A stretch of 64,000 nucleotides of DNA, taken from positions 65,669,984-65,733,983 of the forward strand of contig CM066313.1 in assembly GCA_033807775.1 (NCBI GenBank), written 5' to 3'. A model generated the notes under the pieces. It had not been told where the DNA came from. It searched no databases and worked only from the letters and a program-made list of their open reading frames with translations. This document shows, one piece after another, positions 10,032 to 22,149 of this stretch (its first letter is position 1; each line of letters begins with the position of its first letter). The translations under genes and the position numbers were made by a program. Origin of the DNA: Saussurea involucrata (taxonomy: Eukaryota > Streptophyta > Magnoliopsida > Asterales > Asteraceae).

Positions 10032-10680
10032 GAGTTGAGAAAATACCTTAAGGGGAATAGGTGCACTCTTTGATGGCACTTCAGTTGAGGAGATCAAAGG
10101 GGGAGTAGGAGTAAAGTCACGAGTTGGATCTAGTGTTACATGTTTACGAGTGGTGGTAAGCTCCTATTAGGAAAAAAATAATAACGTCAGTAAACATGAT
10201 GGGTATGAAAAAATCTTACTCGAACTTAACATGAAAGTTAAACATATATATACCGGTTGCAAGACCAAAAATTCTTGATCCCATTGAATGAAGTTGTTAT
10301 GGGCTCCACCTAGCGTAGTAATATCATCATTCGACAGCGGCACGGGCAGCGGAAACCTCTCACATCCGTCAATTACTAGCTCTACGAAAACTTTAATGAA
10401 CCCTTCCTCAAGTGGAACACCATGTACAATGTCATTCTCTAGAGGATAGACAAAACCCTTAGCAACTACAGTTTTAGTTTTCTTGAAAACGTGAAGCAAA
10501 TCGCACGGGCCGGGTAGCATCCTGCAAATAGAACATAGAAACATCATAATTTAAACAATAAGTAAACATATACAGATGAAGAGTTACCTTAATGGATACG
10601 AGGTGTGGAGTGCAATCAGATGAGCCAACACTACTTTTACGCAACCCCGGGCTTCCACCTAAGGTGGCATCCTTCCTCGC
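9640..10680 (-). pseudogene. Decayed CACTA accessory ORF (DUF8039-like and protease-like parts)
   Basis: Four candidate exons with GT-AG borders are seen on the minus strand. (1) 10680-10588 includes VKVVLAHLIALH. (2) 10521-10254 includes VVAKGFVYPLENDIVHGVP and a short Leu/Pro/Val run before NDDITTLGGA. (3) About 10165-10047 is Pro/Ser/Thr-rich. (4) 9945-9780 is basic. A further piece near 9700-9650 reads NGWLDQNIIT and then a stop. The second exon matches from memory the domain called DUF8039 next to Ulp1-type protease regions in plant En/Spm ORFs. The catalytic protease part is missing. Confidence 0.6.
9972..10030. repeat. (AT)n microsatellite
   Basis: About 58 bp of alternating AT, in the intron between the last two exons of the decayed CACTA ORF. 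Confidence 0.95.
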
Positions 10681-11119
10681 AAAATTATATTATTATTAAA
10701 TCCCTATTGGATCAATTTCAGACGGGTGAACTACACGTATGTGGACTTAATTAATAGGGCAAAATTGCATGTAAATGTAACATATTTTAATCCTATTTCT
10801 ATTTTTGGTAACGTACTTTTAAAACTTTCATTTTGATACTTAAAATGTTACATTTTAAACATCTAGATACATGTTTAATTTTTAAATAAGAAAAAAATTG
10901 TAACATATACATATTGTTAATAAGGAAGAAAATATAAACAATTAAAAGAATATATTATGTTTAGATGCAAATTAATTAATGACAAACTAAATGATAATAT
11001 CTCCAAGTTTAGAATGGATAATCTTAACAAATTCAATAATAGTAATATAAAAATGTATCTTAATTTAATAAATCGTAAGTGACATAGATAAAAAAGTAAA
11101 AAATATAAAGTTTAAAAAG
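10681..11119. other. AT-rich spacer, nothing recognised
   Basis: Low-complexity AT-rich sequence between the CACTA ORF remnants and the right subterminal array. I see no ORF, RNA gene or repeat structure. Confidence 0.6.
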
Positions 11120-11650
11120 ATTTAGTGATTTTTACACGGTTTTTGAAAAAATAACCGTGTAAAAAGCCGGATCTTTTTATACGGATCTTTCTCCAAACCG
11201 TGTAAAAATATATGTGTTTTTACACGGTTAGTTTAAACAACCGTGTAAAAAGGTCTAAGACTTTTTATACGGTTTTTCGTAAATAACCGTGTAAGATGAT
11301 TACACGTTTTCACACGATTATTTTAGAAAACCGTGTAAAAATGTTTCGGAACTTTTTACACGGGTTTTCGCATATAACCGTGTAAGATGACTATACATTT
11401 TTACACGGTTATTTTAAAAAACCGTGTAAAAATGTTTCGAGACCTTTTTACACGTGTTTTCTCTAATAACCGTGTAAGATGATTACACATTTTTACACGG
11501 TTATTTTAGAAAACCGTGTCAAAATGTTTTGAGACCTTTTTACACCGTTATATTACCAAAAAACCGTGTGAAAAAAGCTTTAAAAAACCGCGGGTACATT
11601 TTTACACGGTTTTTTCAAAAATCGTATAAAAATGGGTGTGTAATAAAGCC
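11120..11650. repeat. Right subterminal array, TTTTTACACGGTT motif
   Basis: About 20 facing copies of ttttacacggtt and aaccgtgtaaaa, the same word as in the left array. A longer period of about 85 bp is superimposed: the phrase aaccgtgtaagatgattacac recurs near 11284, 11375 and 11468. Confidence 0.85.
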
Positions 11651-11665
11651 ATTTCTGTAGTAGTG

Positions 11666-11975
11666 TGAAGATTAAGAACATAATATTCAAGAACTCATCT
11701 CATATGCTTTGATTGATTCATTATGGATGGGAAATTACAAAGAACACCACACTTTTACATTTGATCGACTGTCATGTGAAAACACCTAGTCTTTGTGTGT
11801 TTGTGTGCTCTCTCCAAAATAACTTAATGAAAAATGAACGCTAAAATTCTTTATAAAGGGTCCGTTTACAAGAAAAGGCACAAGCCCGTAAATCTAACTA
11901 AAAAACTAACTAAGAAGCCATACACTTTTTCTTTATAAAACATTTAATTAAATTAGGAGCTAATTTAATCTAACA
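11666..11975 (-). mobile_element. LTR retrotransposon 3' end fragment (Copia-like)
   Basis: On the minus strand a polypurine tract, cattagggggagat, at 11990-11977 is followed at 11975 by TGTTAGATTAAATTAG, the usual start of a Copia LTR. The LTR-like sequence runs to the CACTA right border at 11665, where it is cut. A second purine run, aagggggagac, lies near 12026-12036. Only this LTR edge and a little internal sequence remain. Confidence 0.5.
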
Positions 11976-12088
11976 ATCTCCCCCTAATGTTTTATAAAGA
12001 AAGCATCATCTTCTAGTCTCCCCCTTGATTTCTTTAGAAACTTTGGCATTCCGTTCTTCAAGTCTTCAAATCATCCCGAGCCCCCCCC

Positions 12089-12575
12089 CCATGATTATCC
12101 ATGGGTGATCTTTTGTTTTTCCCGGTACAAGTACGCAAATTGCTAGTATATATACATAAAATCTTTAAGGTCAGATCATTAATTAGATCAACTTCATACA
12201 ATAAAATAAACCAACCACGAAGCATACAATTCCCATGATTACCACACCATGAAAACTTCAGCAATTAATAACTTCCACAAACCATAAAATGCTAATTCTC
12301 AAAGCCAAATAGCCTCTTGAATCATTCAAAAGAGAAAAATTACATTTGGGGTTTTTAATTCGTATGAAAAAAGATCTAACCTTGAACAAAATGAACGAAA
12401 ATAGATTACCATGGTAAATTTCTTGAATTCTCCTATTTCTTCTTTCTCTCTGATGCTCCGACGGCAAAGGACGGTCATAAAAAAGGCTCACTCACACGAT
12501 TCTCATTCAACAACCCTAGTAATCTCACATTTAACATTATCGAAAGAGAAAAAGGTCTCGCAACGGTATCAAGCA
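12089..12575. repeat. Direct repeat copy 2 flanking the CACTA element
   Basis: This copy matches 4129-4600 in the same orientation and begins after a run of Cs at 12081-12090. With copy 1 it brackets the whole CACTA element and the LTR fragment. The simplest reading is a tandem duplication later filled by insertions. Unequal exchange is an alternative. Confidence 0.7.
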
Positions 12576-13067
12576 AACCAAGATTCTTCGAACCAGACCA
12601 CATCTTCGCAAATCACAACTTGAATGAAACAAAATGTGAAATTCGTTTCTAAATGTTGTTGTAATCCAGAGTGCAGAAATCACATACCTTGAAGTTAATT
12701 GAGTGGTGTGAAGACAATGGGAGGCCTGATATCAACCGCCATAGTTTCAAGATCGGGTGTGATGTTGCTTCGCCGACAGTCTCCAACGATCAAATTTGGG
12801 TTTAGTTCAGTCATATCGAATGACCTCCAACTGTTTAGATACCAAATAGATCACTTAGGGTTACAACAACATTTACAAATGAATTTGAAAAGAGAAGCTT
12901 AGAAACAGAGCCTAGAGATTACTTGCTCACATACCGCATCTTTGATGGGCACGGATTTAGGAGGATCACCTTCTTATAACCAGGGGAAGGGAGAAGAGAC
13001 CGAAAGGCAAAAATGAAGATTGAGATGTAGTTGTTTATCATAACCTCATTAAAGATGAAGAAGAAGG
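12576..13067. other. No gene recognised
   Basis: Mixed sequence between the direct repeat and the first retrotransposon. Short open stretches exist on both strands. One on the minus strand (12810-12690) encodes about 39 residues including MTELNPNLIVGDCRR. None has splice signals or family resemblance I can defend. Confidence 0.5.
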
Positions 13068-13762
13068 TGTTAGCTCCACTAGTATAATGTAAAAGTATTG
13101 AAAAAGTGGCTAAGTACAAGACCGCAGAAGACCTCTACCGATTACATCAAGACCTCTCTACACGAAGCCTCAAGCCTCTGTCGTCAAACCTTTAAGAGTT
13201 CAAGCCTAACCTGAAGATTATCCTCGGACCACAGAGCCTCTGTGAAACCTCACAGAACCTCTGTGTGGCCAAACTTCTTATAGACAATACTTGTGCATTT
13301 TCAAGATTAAAGATGCCCGTGCCTCTCACGTGGAAAGTTGTACGAAGACATGAAGATCCCAATAGTACAAACACGATGTAATACTTTCAAGATGTCACCA
13401 TTTAATTGGTGACAACCTTTTCTTATACAACCATGACACCCTCGTCCCTATATGTAGTGAGCACTACACTGCCATTTCGGGAGCGCACACACATAATTCA
13501 GAAACGTGAGAGGGAGATTCCTTGGAGAGAAATTCACACACAAGTGTGTGTTCTTGGTGTAATAAAACTTTTGATTATCAAATGAGAGATGACATATTGA
13601 AGGCATTAAATCATTAGTTGTTCTTTCCTTTCTGTGTTTAAATCTACCATTAAACTCAAACATGTTTGTGTTGATTAAAGCTTCCGCACCTATTTGTTCT
13701 TATACTCTGTTTTGCACTTTCTGTTTAAGTTCATCAGTGTTGAGATAAAACTGGGATCAACA
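13068..13762 (+). repeat. E1 5' LTR
   Basis: The LTR begins TGTTAGCTCC and ends GGGATCAACA just before the primer site, with TG...CA borders. The left border is inferred from the similar starts of the E2 and solo LTRs (TGTTAGG, TGTTAGT), because no 3' copy is available. It contains several CCTCTGTG/CACAGAGG words (13224-13264). The five bases before it are GAAGG. Confidence 0.7.
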
Positions 13763-13764
13763 AT

Positions 13765-13776
13765 TGGTATCAGAGC
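13765..13776 (+). other. E1 primer binding site (tRNA-iMet)
   Basis: TGGTATCAGAGC, complementary to the 3' end of initiator methionine tRNA, lies two bases after the LTR. This is the standard Copia primer site. Confidence 0.95.
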
Positions 13777-14103
13777 AAACTTTGATTTCAATAATCAAAG
13801 GATCATCTATGCAATTGATCTTATCTCATTGGTAGATTTCTGGTCTGATTTAGAATTTATTCATCATGTTTATGAACAACCCCTGTTTTGAGCTATTTTC
13901 AACCTGTTTGAATCTAGTTCATTATTAGGATTTTTTTCTCGTGTTAAAATCATTCCAGTGTGCATCATTTGCTTTATAAACCTCTCCTTAAATCAACCTT
14001 CAGTTTATTTTTCTTTCATTTCCTTCCAAATCTGTTAAACTTCATTCCCATGTTTTCCACTCTTATCTTCTTCTTTCCTTCCAACAAAACTTTTTCTTCA
14101 AAA

Positions 14104-17100
14104 ATGGCGAACCTCAATGCCATCTATACTGCCGGATCTCAGACAAAACCTCCAACATTATTGAGGGATGAATATCCTCAATGGTACGTATGATCAATTT
14201 TCTGGAGGGTGTCGAGAAAGGCCTTGTGGACTGTGTTAAGAACAAGCCATATGTACCAATGGTTACAGTTCCAAGAGTACATGCAACTGATACAACCCCT
14301 GACGTCCCTGAATACGATAAACAAAATATTTGGATAAATGGTCTCCTCAAGATTGGGAAAAAATATGAGATGGGACAAAAGGCCAAAAGATTACTCATCA
14401 TGGCTATCCCAAATGATCTGTTTCAGTCTTTAGATGTGTGTGAATCAGCCTATGAATTATGGGTTGAGCTTGAAAACAAACTCGAAGGAGGCATTAAGAC
14501 ATAAAAGAAAAGACGAGCTCAATGTCTTAATGAGTACTATAGTTTCAAAGCTCTTCCAACTGAGTCACTTCAAAACACATATGATAGGTTTAATGCCTTG
14601 ATAAATAGGTGTAAAAAATTTGGCATCCATAAAACCTCTGAGGAAAACAGTGGCATGTTTCTCAAGTGTCTAAATGATGAGTGGCTTCAGTTGTTAATGT
14701 CTCTACAAACCAATCAAGATCTCGACACATAGACCTTAACTGACCTTTTTGGCACACTAGTTGCTCAAGAGAACTATGTTGTCCAGACCAAATCACAATT
14801 GGGTGGACCTCTGGCACTAGTTGGTAAAGCCACAGAGGGTCAGAAGAAACCACAGAAGGAGAAGTGTCCTGATGATAGTTCTAAGGGAAAGAAAAGAGGA
14901 AAGAAGGTGTTAGTCGCAGATAGTGAAGAGGAGAAGGAGTTCTCGGAAGAGGAAGAGGCAAACATGGCCTCTATCGCAAAATCTTTCGCCTTAATCGCCA
15001 AAGAATTCAATAGAGGTTTCAAGAAGAAACCCTCATTCAACAGAGGACCTGATGAGAGAGACAACAGAGGTTGCAGATTTCAAAGTCCTGTGCCACAGAT
15101 GGAAAGATCTTATGTCCAAGATCAAAGGCAGTTTGCCCCACCACAAGTCTATAAGCCAAGATTCCCAAGTAGATAGGAGTTTCAAGACCAACAGAGGATG
15201 TTTGAGCCAAGGTACTACGAATAGAAACCAACTGAGTATCAACAGAGGCCAGCGGAGTACCCACAGAGGGGTATACAGAGGGATGATCAGAGAGGTCATG
15301 AAAAGCCAACCATACCAGGCCCACAGAACAACGGATGTTTCAAGTGCGGGAAGCCAGAACATTATGCAGCAGAATGCAGGAGTCAGTCCAATAAAATCCA
15401 ACCTCAAAGAGACTTCGCCTTTTACAAGAAGAAGGCCGAGTACTATGCACAGAAATTGCTCATGGCCGAATAAGAAAACTGGGTGTCAGATGAATCATCC
15501 GATGAAGGTGACAAAAATGCCATGTTCTGTGGTATGGCAGAAATTGGAAGATCAGACTCTGATAGTGTGGTATCCACTTCTTATACTCCCTCTAATGACT
15601 CAGAAGTCAATTTTCTTAAACTAACCAAAGAATTTCATGCCTTTGAGCAAAAGTACATGGAAACTGAAAATAAACTTGCCCTCTTTGAGAGAGAAGCTAG
15701 ACTTCTAACTCAAGAAAAGGCAAAAATTGTCCTTGAAAACGAAAATCTTCAAAAGGAATACTTTTCAGAAGTTAAACTTTTAAAAGGAAAGATTTCTGAT
15801 CTTGATTTGACTCTAAAGAACCAAACCAAAGAGCTTAATAATAATGAGAGTGACAGAATGAACATTTTGTCCCTTAAGAATTTTTTCCAAACAAAAAGGG
15901 AGGTTCTTCATCAAGATTTGATTGACAGAGATCTAATGATCACGAAATATCAGGATGCACAAATTGTACATGATAAAGTAAACACCCAAATTGGCAGAAG
16001 TGGAATCGGATTCAGTGATCAGCATCCTTATACTGGAAATAAAAGAAACAAATCTGTGTCCTCTTTGTTCTGCATTGGAAAAACTAAAAAACCTAATTTT
16101 CCAAACCTACTTTATGTCCATGTTAGTACCATAAATGTCCTACATAATAGAAAGTTATATAAAGAATTATATAGAGCTTAATTAGTTTAATTATTAATTG
16201 TAAAAGCCTTTAATGTTAAATCTGGGCTTAGATTAGGCTTAATGGGCCGTGGGCCTTAGGCTTAAGCCCTTGGTATAAATAGTTGTATTGGTTAAGAAAT
16301 TAGGTTACAAAAATCATATTACGTCTAAGAGCACTCAGATTAGAGCCAGAAAATCGTTCATAATAGTCATAGCTCATTATTGAAAAGCTTTGTAAACACT
16401 CTAAAAGGTTTATCAAAGTTATATGGATGACTAGTTGAAATCATACTAATTGTTATACTATTCTATTGATTTCTTACTTGTATGCACTAATCTGGGATCC
16501 ACAGTCCACAAGAGGCGCATAACATCTGGAGAATCGTACATCCTCTGAAGATGATAAATGTGTGGTATCAAAACACATATCTATCATCCTCTAATTCTGC
16601 CTGTAGAGCTTCATCTTCAAAACCAAAGAAATACCATAAGACTCAGGCACAATTAGGACTTATCAAATTCAGTCATTCAGAGACTCAAGCGCATGTTGCC
16701 TTTGTTTGCATAATAATCCCTGAAAAGGAATTAAACTCAGAGGCAACTGAATTTGTTCACTCTTCGACAGAAGACAATTTTCAAAAGCCTCTTTGAACGT
16801 GACTTAAGAGAAACTTATGAAAAATGCTTCCTTGATGATCCTGAGATAACCTCTATCATGCAAAACATCTTTGAAAAGGACCTATTAAAAGTTTTTGATG
16901 AATGCAAGATTCTTGATAATCTTGAAATTGTCCCATGTATTTCAAAAGATTTAACTCTTTCCTAGGAAAAAGACAAACATGGTCGTGACACATGTCCATA
17001 CAATCAAGCCTCTGATAAGGCAGGCCGAGATTTTCTTGACTCAGACTCAGATTATGAGAACGACTCAACCTCTGCCACATCAGATACTGGCTCTGTAAAA

Positions 17101-17815
17101 CCAGAAATAGTTTCTTGCAAATTAGAGGGAACAAAGCTTCCCTCTGGCATCTTAAATCAAGTGATTCCTCCAAGGAACTCCATTGCAAGAATACCTATAT
17201 GTCCTTATTTTATTGACATGTGTATACAAGCCAAAACATCTCTTGAACTTGAGAAATTCAAAAATAGAAAGAAATTTCCTCTCAAAATCCCAAAGCTTCT
17301 AATTCTTTTAGGCCAAATCATGAAAATTTTACTTGGCAACAAAAGGAAAAGTGGATTAAAAATGACAAATCCTTTGCTTCTGTGGCAGTGAAACTGAAGG
17401 AAGGTTACCACAGAGGAAGATGGGTACAGCAGAAGGCACTTCTAAAGAAGAGTTTTCGTCAAAATAAATCTAGCCTAGATAGGTCTTTTTGTAAAAACTC
17501 TGATGCTAGGATAGACTAGTTTCATAAAGCCTTTGTACCCATTTTTCATGAATTTAATGACAAGTTTTAGCAAATTGCATCAAATATTAATTATTGTGAT
17601 TGTTTTGAGCTCATGTTTCAACTGAAAAATCATTTTTCAAGCTCTCACTGTTTCCACTCTCGACCCAAACCAAGGAATGCAAAATTCAAGGGTCAGAAGA
17701 AACAAGATGGTCCTTCTGTTAAAGAAGCTAAATCCAAACCAAATGATGCTAAGGCACCCTTAAATACTCATAACAAAAGTGGACCCATTTGGAAATGGAT
17801 ACCTAAATCCTTTTA
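14104..17815 (+). pseudogene. E1 gag (with solo LTR inserted)
   Basis: The frame opens at ATG 14104 (MANLNAIYTAGSQTKPP), shifts after about 28 codons near 14190 (the matrix-like part continues from MINFLEGV) and meets TAA/TAG stops at 14503 and 14729. A CCHC knuckle CFKCGKPEHYAAEC lies at 15336-15377. Downstream of it is a long acidic, coiled-coil region (15480-15960) typical of the extended Sirevirus gag. A 383-bp solo LTR splits the gene at 16121-16503. The remaining 3' part ends with a GPIWKWIPK motif before protease. The gag polyprotein would form the particle core; this copy cannot. Confidence 0.75.
16121..16503 (+). mobile_element. Solo LTR (Copia-like)
   Basis: It starts TGTTAGTACC, ends GGGATCCACA and is flanked by a perfect 5-bp duplication GTCCA (16116-16120 and 16504-16508). 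A TATA box, ggtataaatagttg, lies near 16271. The last ten bases equal those of the E2 LTR. The internal region was presumably removed by LTR-LTR recombination. Confidence 0.9.
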
Positions 17816-17819
17816 AATT

Positions 17820-20800
17820 GTGTTGCAAAAGCAGTATTTGTCCAGGTGCTCAAAGCACATGATTGGCGGCAGAGGTCTACTCTCCTCATACAAAGAAAAA
17901 TTAGAAGGAGGATCAGTAACCTTTGGGGACAACAAGAAAGGAATCATAAGAGGCTATGGAGTCAATGCCAAAAAAAGATGTAAAAGTGTCAAGAGTTGCG
18001 TATGTGGATGGCCTCAAGCACAACTTACTAAGTGTAAGCCAACTCCGTGACACTGGATTTGATGTTAAGTTCAAAAGAACATATTGCTCTCTGCTAGGAG
18101 AAGATACATACATAGAGTTATTGAGAGCCGAAAGAAGAGGTGATCTGTACCTCATGAACTTTAAGGCAAAAGGCAAAAATGAAAAACTCTGTCTTGTATC
18201 AAACAGGAACGAAGAGGCATGGCTCTAGCACACATGTTTTCTCATTTAAACTTTCATACTCTTGATAAACTTGTGAAGCTAAATCTTGTAAGTGGTCTAC
18301 CAAATGTAAAATTCAACAAAGATCATCTCTGTTCTGCTTGTGAGATGGGAAAACTCAAAAGAGCTTCCCATAAAACCAACTCAGATGTGTCATGCACTAG
18401 ACCTCTGCAAATGCTACATGTTTACCTCTGCGGTCCAATCTTTGTGCAGAGCCTAGGTGGCAAAAAAATACATTCTTGTTTTAATTGATGAATTTTCCAG
18501 ATACACATGGGTTGAATTTGTCCGAAAGAAGTCTGATGTACCCCAAATCTGAATCAATCTTATGAGAAAAATTCAGGTTCTGTTTGAGTGCAAATTGCAG
18601 AAGTTGAGGAGCGACAATGGCACAGAGTTCTAGAACTCAACCATAGAAGCCTATCTTACTGAAGAAGGAATATCTCAGAGTTTCTTGCCGCACGAACTCC
18701 ACAACAGTATGGCGTTGTAGAAAGAAGAAATAGAATGCTTGTGGAGGCCGCTATGCTAAACGCATTAGGGTTACCAACTTCCTTTTGGGCAGAAGCAATT
18801 TCAACCGCACGCTTCAAACATAACAGATCGCTAATCGTGAAAAGACACACGAAAACTCCCTGTCATTTGATTAACCAAAGAATATCGAACATAAAGTTTT
18901 TTCATGTCTTTGGTTGCAGATGTTTTGTTCTAAATGACACACAACGGTTGGGAAAGTTTGATAGAAAAGCTGATGAGAGAAAATTCATTGAATACTCATC
19001 AACATCCAAAAATTACAGAGTCTATGTCCTAAAATCAAGAACGATAGTGGAAATTATAAATGCTTGTTTTGATGACTCATTTCATCAGACTTCTGAGCAA
19101 ATCAACTCAGAACTCGGGCTAAAGAAGCAAGCCTCTACCGCATCAATATCTCGTGAAGTAGGACTCAATCTACTATTTGATGAGATGTTCAATGATGATG
19201 AACCCTCTGTAAATGGTTACAGAGCCTATGGAACTAAAACTCTGCAGACCAAGCACCACAAGGTATATCCTTAACAGGTCCCTCAAATTATTCACCCTCT
19301 TCAACTACTTGTGTAGGTCCAATGGTTGAGGGTGAGCATGCAGAAAACTCAACAAGAGTAAACGCAGAAGATGAAGATCAAGATCATGCAGAAAATTTGA
19401 CACCAGAGCAAGCAGAAAACCAAACACCTATGACCAAAGAGGTTTCTCTTCCAGAGCACATAGAGAATCATACGCCAACACCTACAGAGGTCTCAACTCC
19501 AACTCATACTGCAGATACAACACTTGTGCTAAGCACAAATGATCTCATTCCTACCACTACAGAGGTGGTGCCTGAACCAACAGACAATTCGACAGAAGTT
19601 AACCTTGATGATGCAAACGACCATCTTCCAAGAATGACTAAATGGACGCAAAGTCATCCACAAAGACAAATAATTGGCAATCCTTCTGAAGGCGTAAAGA
19701 CTAGGTCTGCCACTGCTAATTTTTGTTTCTTCACAAACTTTATTAGCATGATAGAACCTAAAAAGATTTCTGAGGATCTTGAAGATCCAAACTAGGTAGA
19801 AGCTATGCAAGAGGAGCTTCTGCAGTTTGAGCGCAACAGAGTCTGGTCCCTTGTGCCTCTGCCAAAAGGTAAAACTGCAATTGGGACCAAATGGGTCTTT
19901 AGGAATAAGAAGGATGAAGATGGAGTCGTTATCAAAAATAAAGCAAGATTGGTGGCCAAAGGATTTTGCCAAGAGGAAGGGATAGACTACGAAGAAACCT
20001 TTGCCCCTGCCGCACGCTTGGAGACCATAAGAATTTTCTTAGCCTTCGCAGCCCACAGAGGTTTTAAGGTATATCAAATAGATGTTAAGTTTGCCTTTCT
20101 CAATGGCCAAATACAAGAAGAAGAAGTATATGTTCAACAACCATCAGGATTTGAGAGCTCTAAGTACCCAAACCATGTCTATTTTTTGGACAATGCCCTC
20201 TACGGATTGAAGCAGGCCCCAAAGCTTGGTATGAACGACTCTCAAATTTCTTGCTTGTCAGTCATTTTGAAAGAGGTACAACCGATACTACTCTGTTTTA
20301 TAAGAAGAATAACGGTGAGATTTTGCTTGTACAGATATATGTAGATGACATTATATTTGGCTCTACAAATGATAGGTACTGCAAGAAGTTTGAAAAACTC
20401 ATGAGGCGTGAGTTTGAAATGAGCCTGATGGGAGAACTAAATTTCTTCCTCGGGCTTCAGGTCAAACAAACATCAGAGGGCATTTTTATAAACCAATCAA
20501 AATATGTTTCTGACATTCTGTCAAAATACAAACTCTCTGAATCCTAATCTATGAAAACCCCTATGGCCAATAGATCTAAATTACACTCAGATCCAGAGGG
20601 AAAATCTGTGGAGTGCAAGGTCTACAGAGGTATGATAGGGTCTCTTCTGTAATTAACAACCAGTAGACCGGATATTATGTATGCTACATGCCTCTGTGCA
20701 AGATAGCAATCAAATCCCAAATAATCTCATCTTTATGCAGTGAAGAGGATCTTTAGATACCTTAAAGGGACCAAAAATCTTGGCCTCTGGTATCCAAACA

Positions 20801-21026
20801 ACTCTGGTTTTGAACTAATGGCTTACACAAACTCAGATTATGGAGGATGCAAACTAGACAAGAAAAGTACCTATGGAAGTTGCCAATTTCTAAGAGGAAA
20901 ACTAGTAAGCTGGACATCCTAGAAACAAAACTGTGTGTCTACCTCTACGTCATAAGCAAAATATGTTGTTGTTGCTAGCTGTTGCTCACAGGTTCTGTGG
21001 ATGAAAACCCAGCCCATAGACTATGG
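17820..21026 (+). pseudogene. E1 pol (protease, integrase, RT, RNase H 5' part)
   Basis: The protease region near 17835 reads YLSRCSKHMIGG where the family has YLDSGCSKHMTG, so the catalytic Asp is gone. Gag-pre-integrase (CSACEMGKLKRASH, 18330) and integrase (18370-18800, RSDNGTEF partly readable, WAEAIS at 18788) follow with several stops. RT spans about 19800-20550 with IGTKWVFRNKK, ARLVAKGF, FAPAARLETIR and the active-site YVDDIIFG at 20341. RNase H starts near 20740; its first acidic motif reads YTNSDYGG where YTDSD is usual. E2 interrupts it at 21027. At least a dozen stops or frameshifts are visible. Confidence 0.85.
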
Positions 21027-21256
21027 TGTTAGGTCATAATTTATATTGAATAGAAGTTCAGGGGCTTATTGTGTAAATATCCCTTTTGGGGTATAAATAG
21101 AGATGGCTTATTCTGTTTTAGGGTTAACGACATTATTAATCGCTTAATCACTTTTGTACGGCTACATTGGTTACTTTCTGTTCAATTTAATACGACTGAT
21201 TTGTCTTTAATTCTTTGTGTTATTTCAAATGATTGCACTTGATATTGGGATCCACA
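21027..21256 (+). repeat. E2 5' LTR
   Basis: A short LTR of 230 bp beginning TGTTAGGTCATAA and ending GGGATCCACA. It has a TATA box, ggggtataaatagag, at about 21098. It is followed by AT and then TGGTATCAGAGC (21260-21271), the initiator-Met primer site. Confidence 0.9.
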
Positions 21257-22149
21257 ATTGGTATCAGAGCAGAGAGACAATCGATCCAAAGGTAATTTTG
21301 CTTGATTTGAGTCATTCCCTACTTCTAGTTTTATCGACACTGTGTTCTTGAGTTAAAATTCTGGGTTATTGATTTTGGTGTTAAAAGTCAAATTGTTGCT
21401 TAAGAACTGGTTGATAATAATCATAGATTGTTCTTTACAATTTTTCAGAACCGATTTTGAAGTCTTTGACCCTCAATTAGTAAAAATCGATTAACTAGGT
21501 TTCTTGTCTCTGTTTTTCAAATTTTCAATTGTTCTTGTCATAGGGTGTGTTTAGGTGTGAAATTGGTCACTTTTTCGTGTTAGTTTGGTGTTTTGGTTGT
21601 GTTGTCTGTGTTCAGGAAAGGTTTCATTCAAGAAAAAGCACTCCCAAATTCATATTCATCGACATCAGGTACGTCAGTTTTTTATTCCCTGTGTTTCTTG
21701 CCCGACCTTGGTTTCATTCCTGGTCCCGGACTCGGACCCCGGTTTCATGTACCCGGCTTGTAGTACCGGGTTAACCTTCCGGTTCCCTGTACCGGTTCTG
21801 TGTACCGGATAAGTCGCCCGGGCTCTCACTCCGGGTTCCACTAGCCGGTCCCAGAAATCCCCATTCCGGATATCTTACCGGGAGTTCAATTCCCGGTCTC
21901 CGATACCGGGTTTCCCTTTCCCGGCCGCTACCTCCGGTCGTTTAACCCGGGAACATTTTCCCGGTCTCTGATACCGGGTTTCCTGTTCCCGGTTCAAGTT
22001 TTCTGTCAAGTTTTCATCTCTTTGTTTTCTGCTGCTATTTACTTCCTGCATTCTGCCCTGAGATTTCTCGCACTCTTTTAGTCAAAACCTAGTGTTCTCT
22101 TGCGTTAGGTTTATCAGTCCTCGTAGTTAATCGTGCTAGGAATTTACAC
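21257..22149 (+). promoter_or_regulatory. E2 leader with CCGG-palindrome cluster
   Basis: Untranslated leader between the primer site and gag. From about 21710 to 21995 it holds about twenty CCGG sites, many as facing pairs such as cccggtctctgataccggg, which appears twice. A possible intron boundary, catcaggtacgtcag, lies near 21666. E3 inserted at 22149, and the leader resumes at 30872 just before the gag ATG at 30921. Confidence 0.6.

Larger units (their letters stand above)
4663..11665. mobile_element. CACTA (En/Spm-type) DNA transposon with captured exons
   Basis: The left end reads CACTACTACAGAAA and the right end is its complement, tttctgtagtagtg. Flanking triplets are CGA (left) and TGA (right), one mismatch from a perfect 3-bp target duplication. 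Both ends carry arrays of the same TTTTACACGG word. The interior carries CACTA-type ORF exons on the minus strand (9640-10680), host exons on the minus strand (5823-8151), a SINE and several simple repeats. The transposase gene itself is not recognisable, so the copy is non-autonomous and decayed. Confidence 0.85.

Noticed and set aside
4129..12575. The two 460-bp direct repeats as LTRs of one element
   Set aside because: No primer site or purine tract adjoins them, similarity fades across an indel instead of ending at TG...CA, and the interior is a CACTA element with its own ends.
12690..12810. Minus-strand 39-codon frame as a gene
   Set aside because: No splice sites, family or context support it.
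13765..13776. tRNA gene at TGGTATCAGAGC (also at 21260 and 24128)
   Set aside because: Only the tRNA 3'-end complement is present. These are reverse-transcriptase primer sites.
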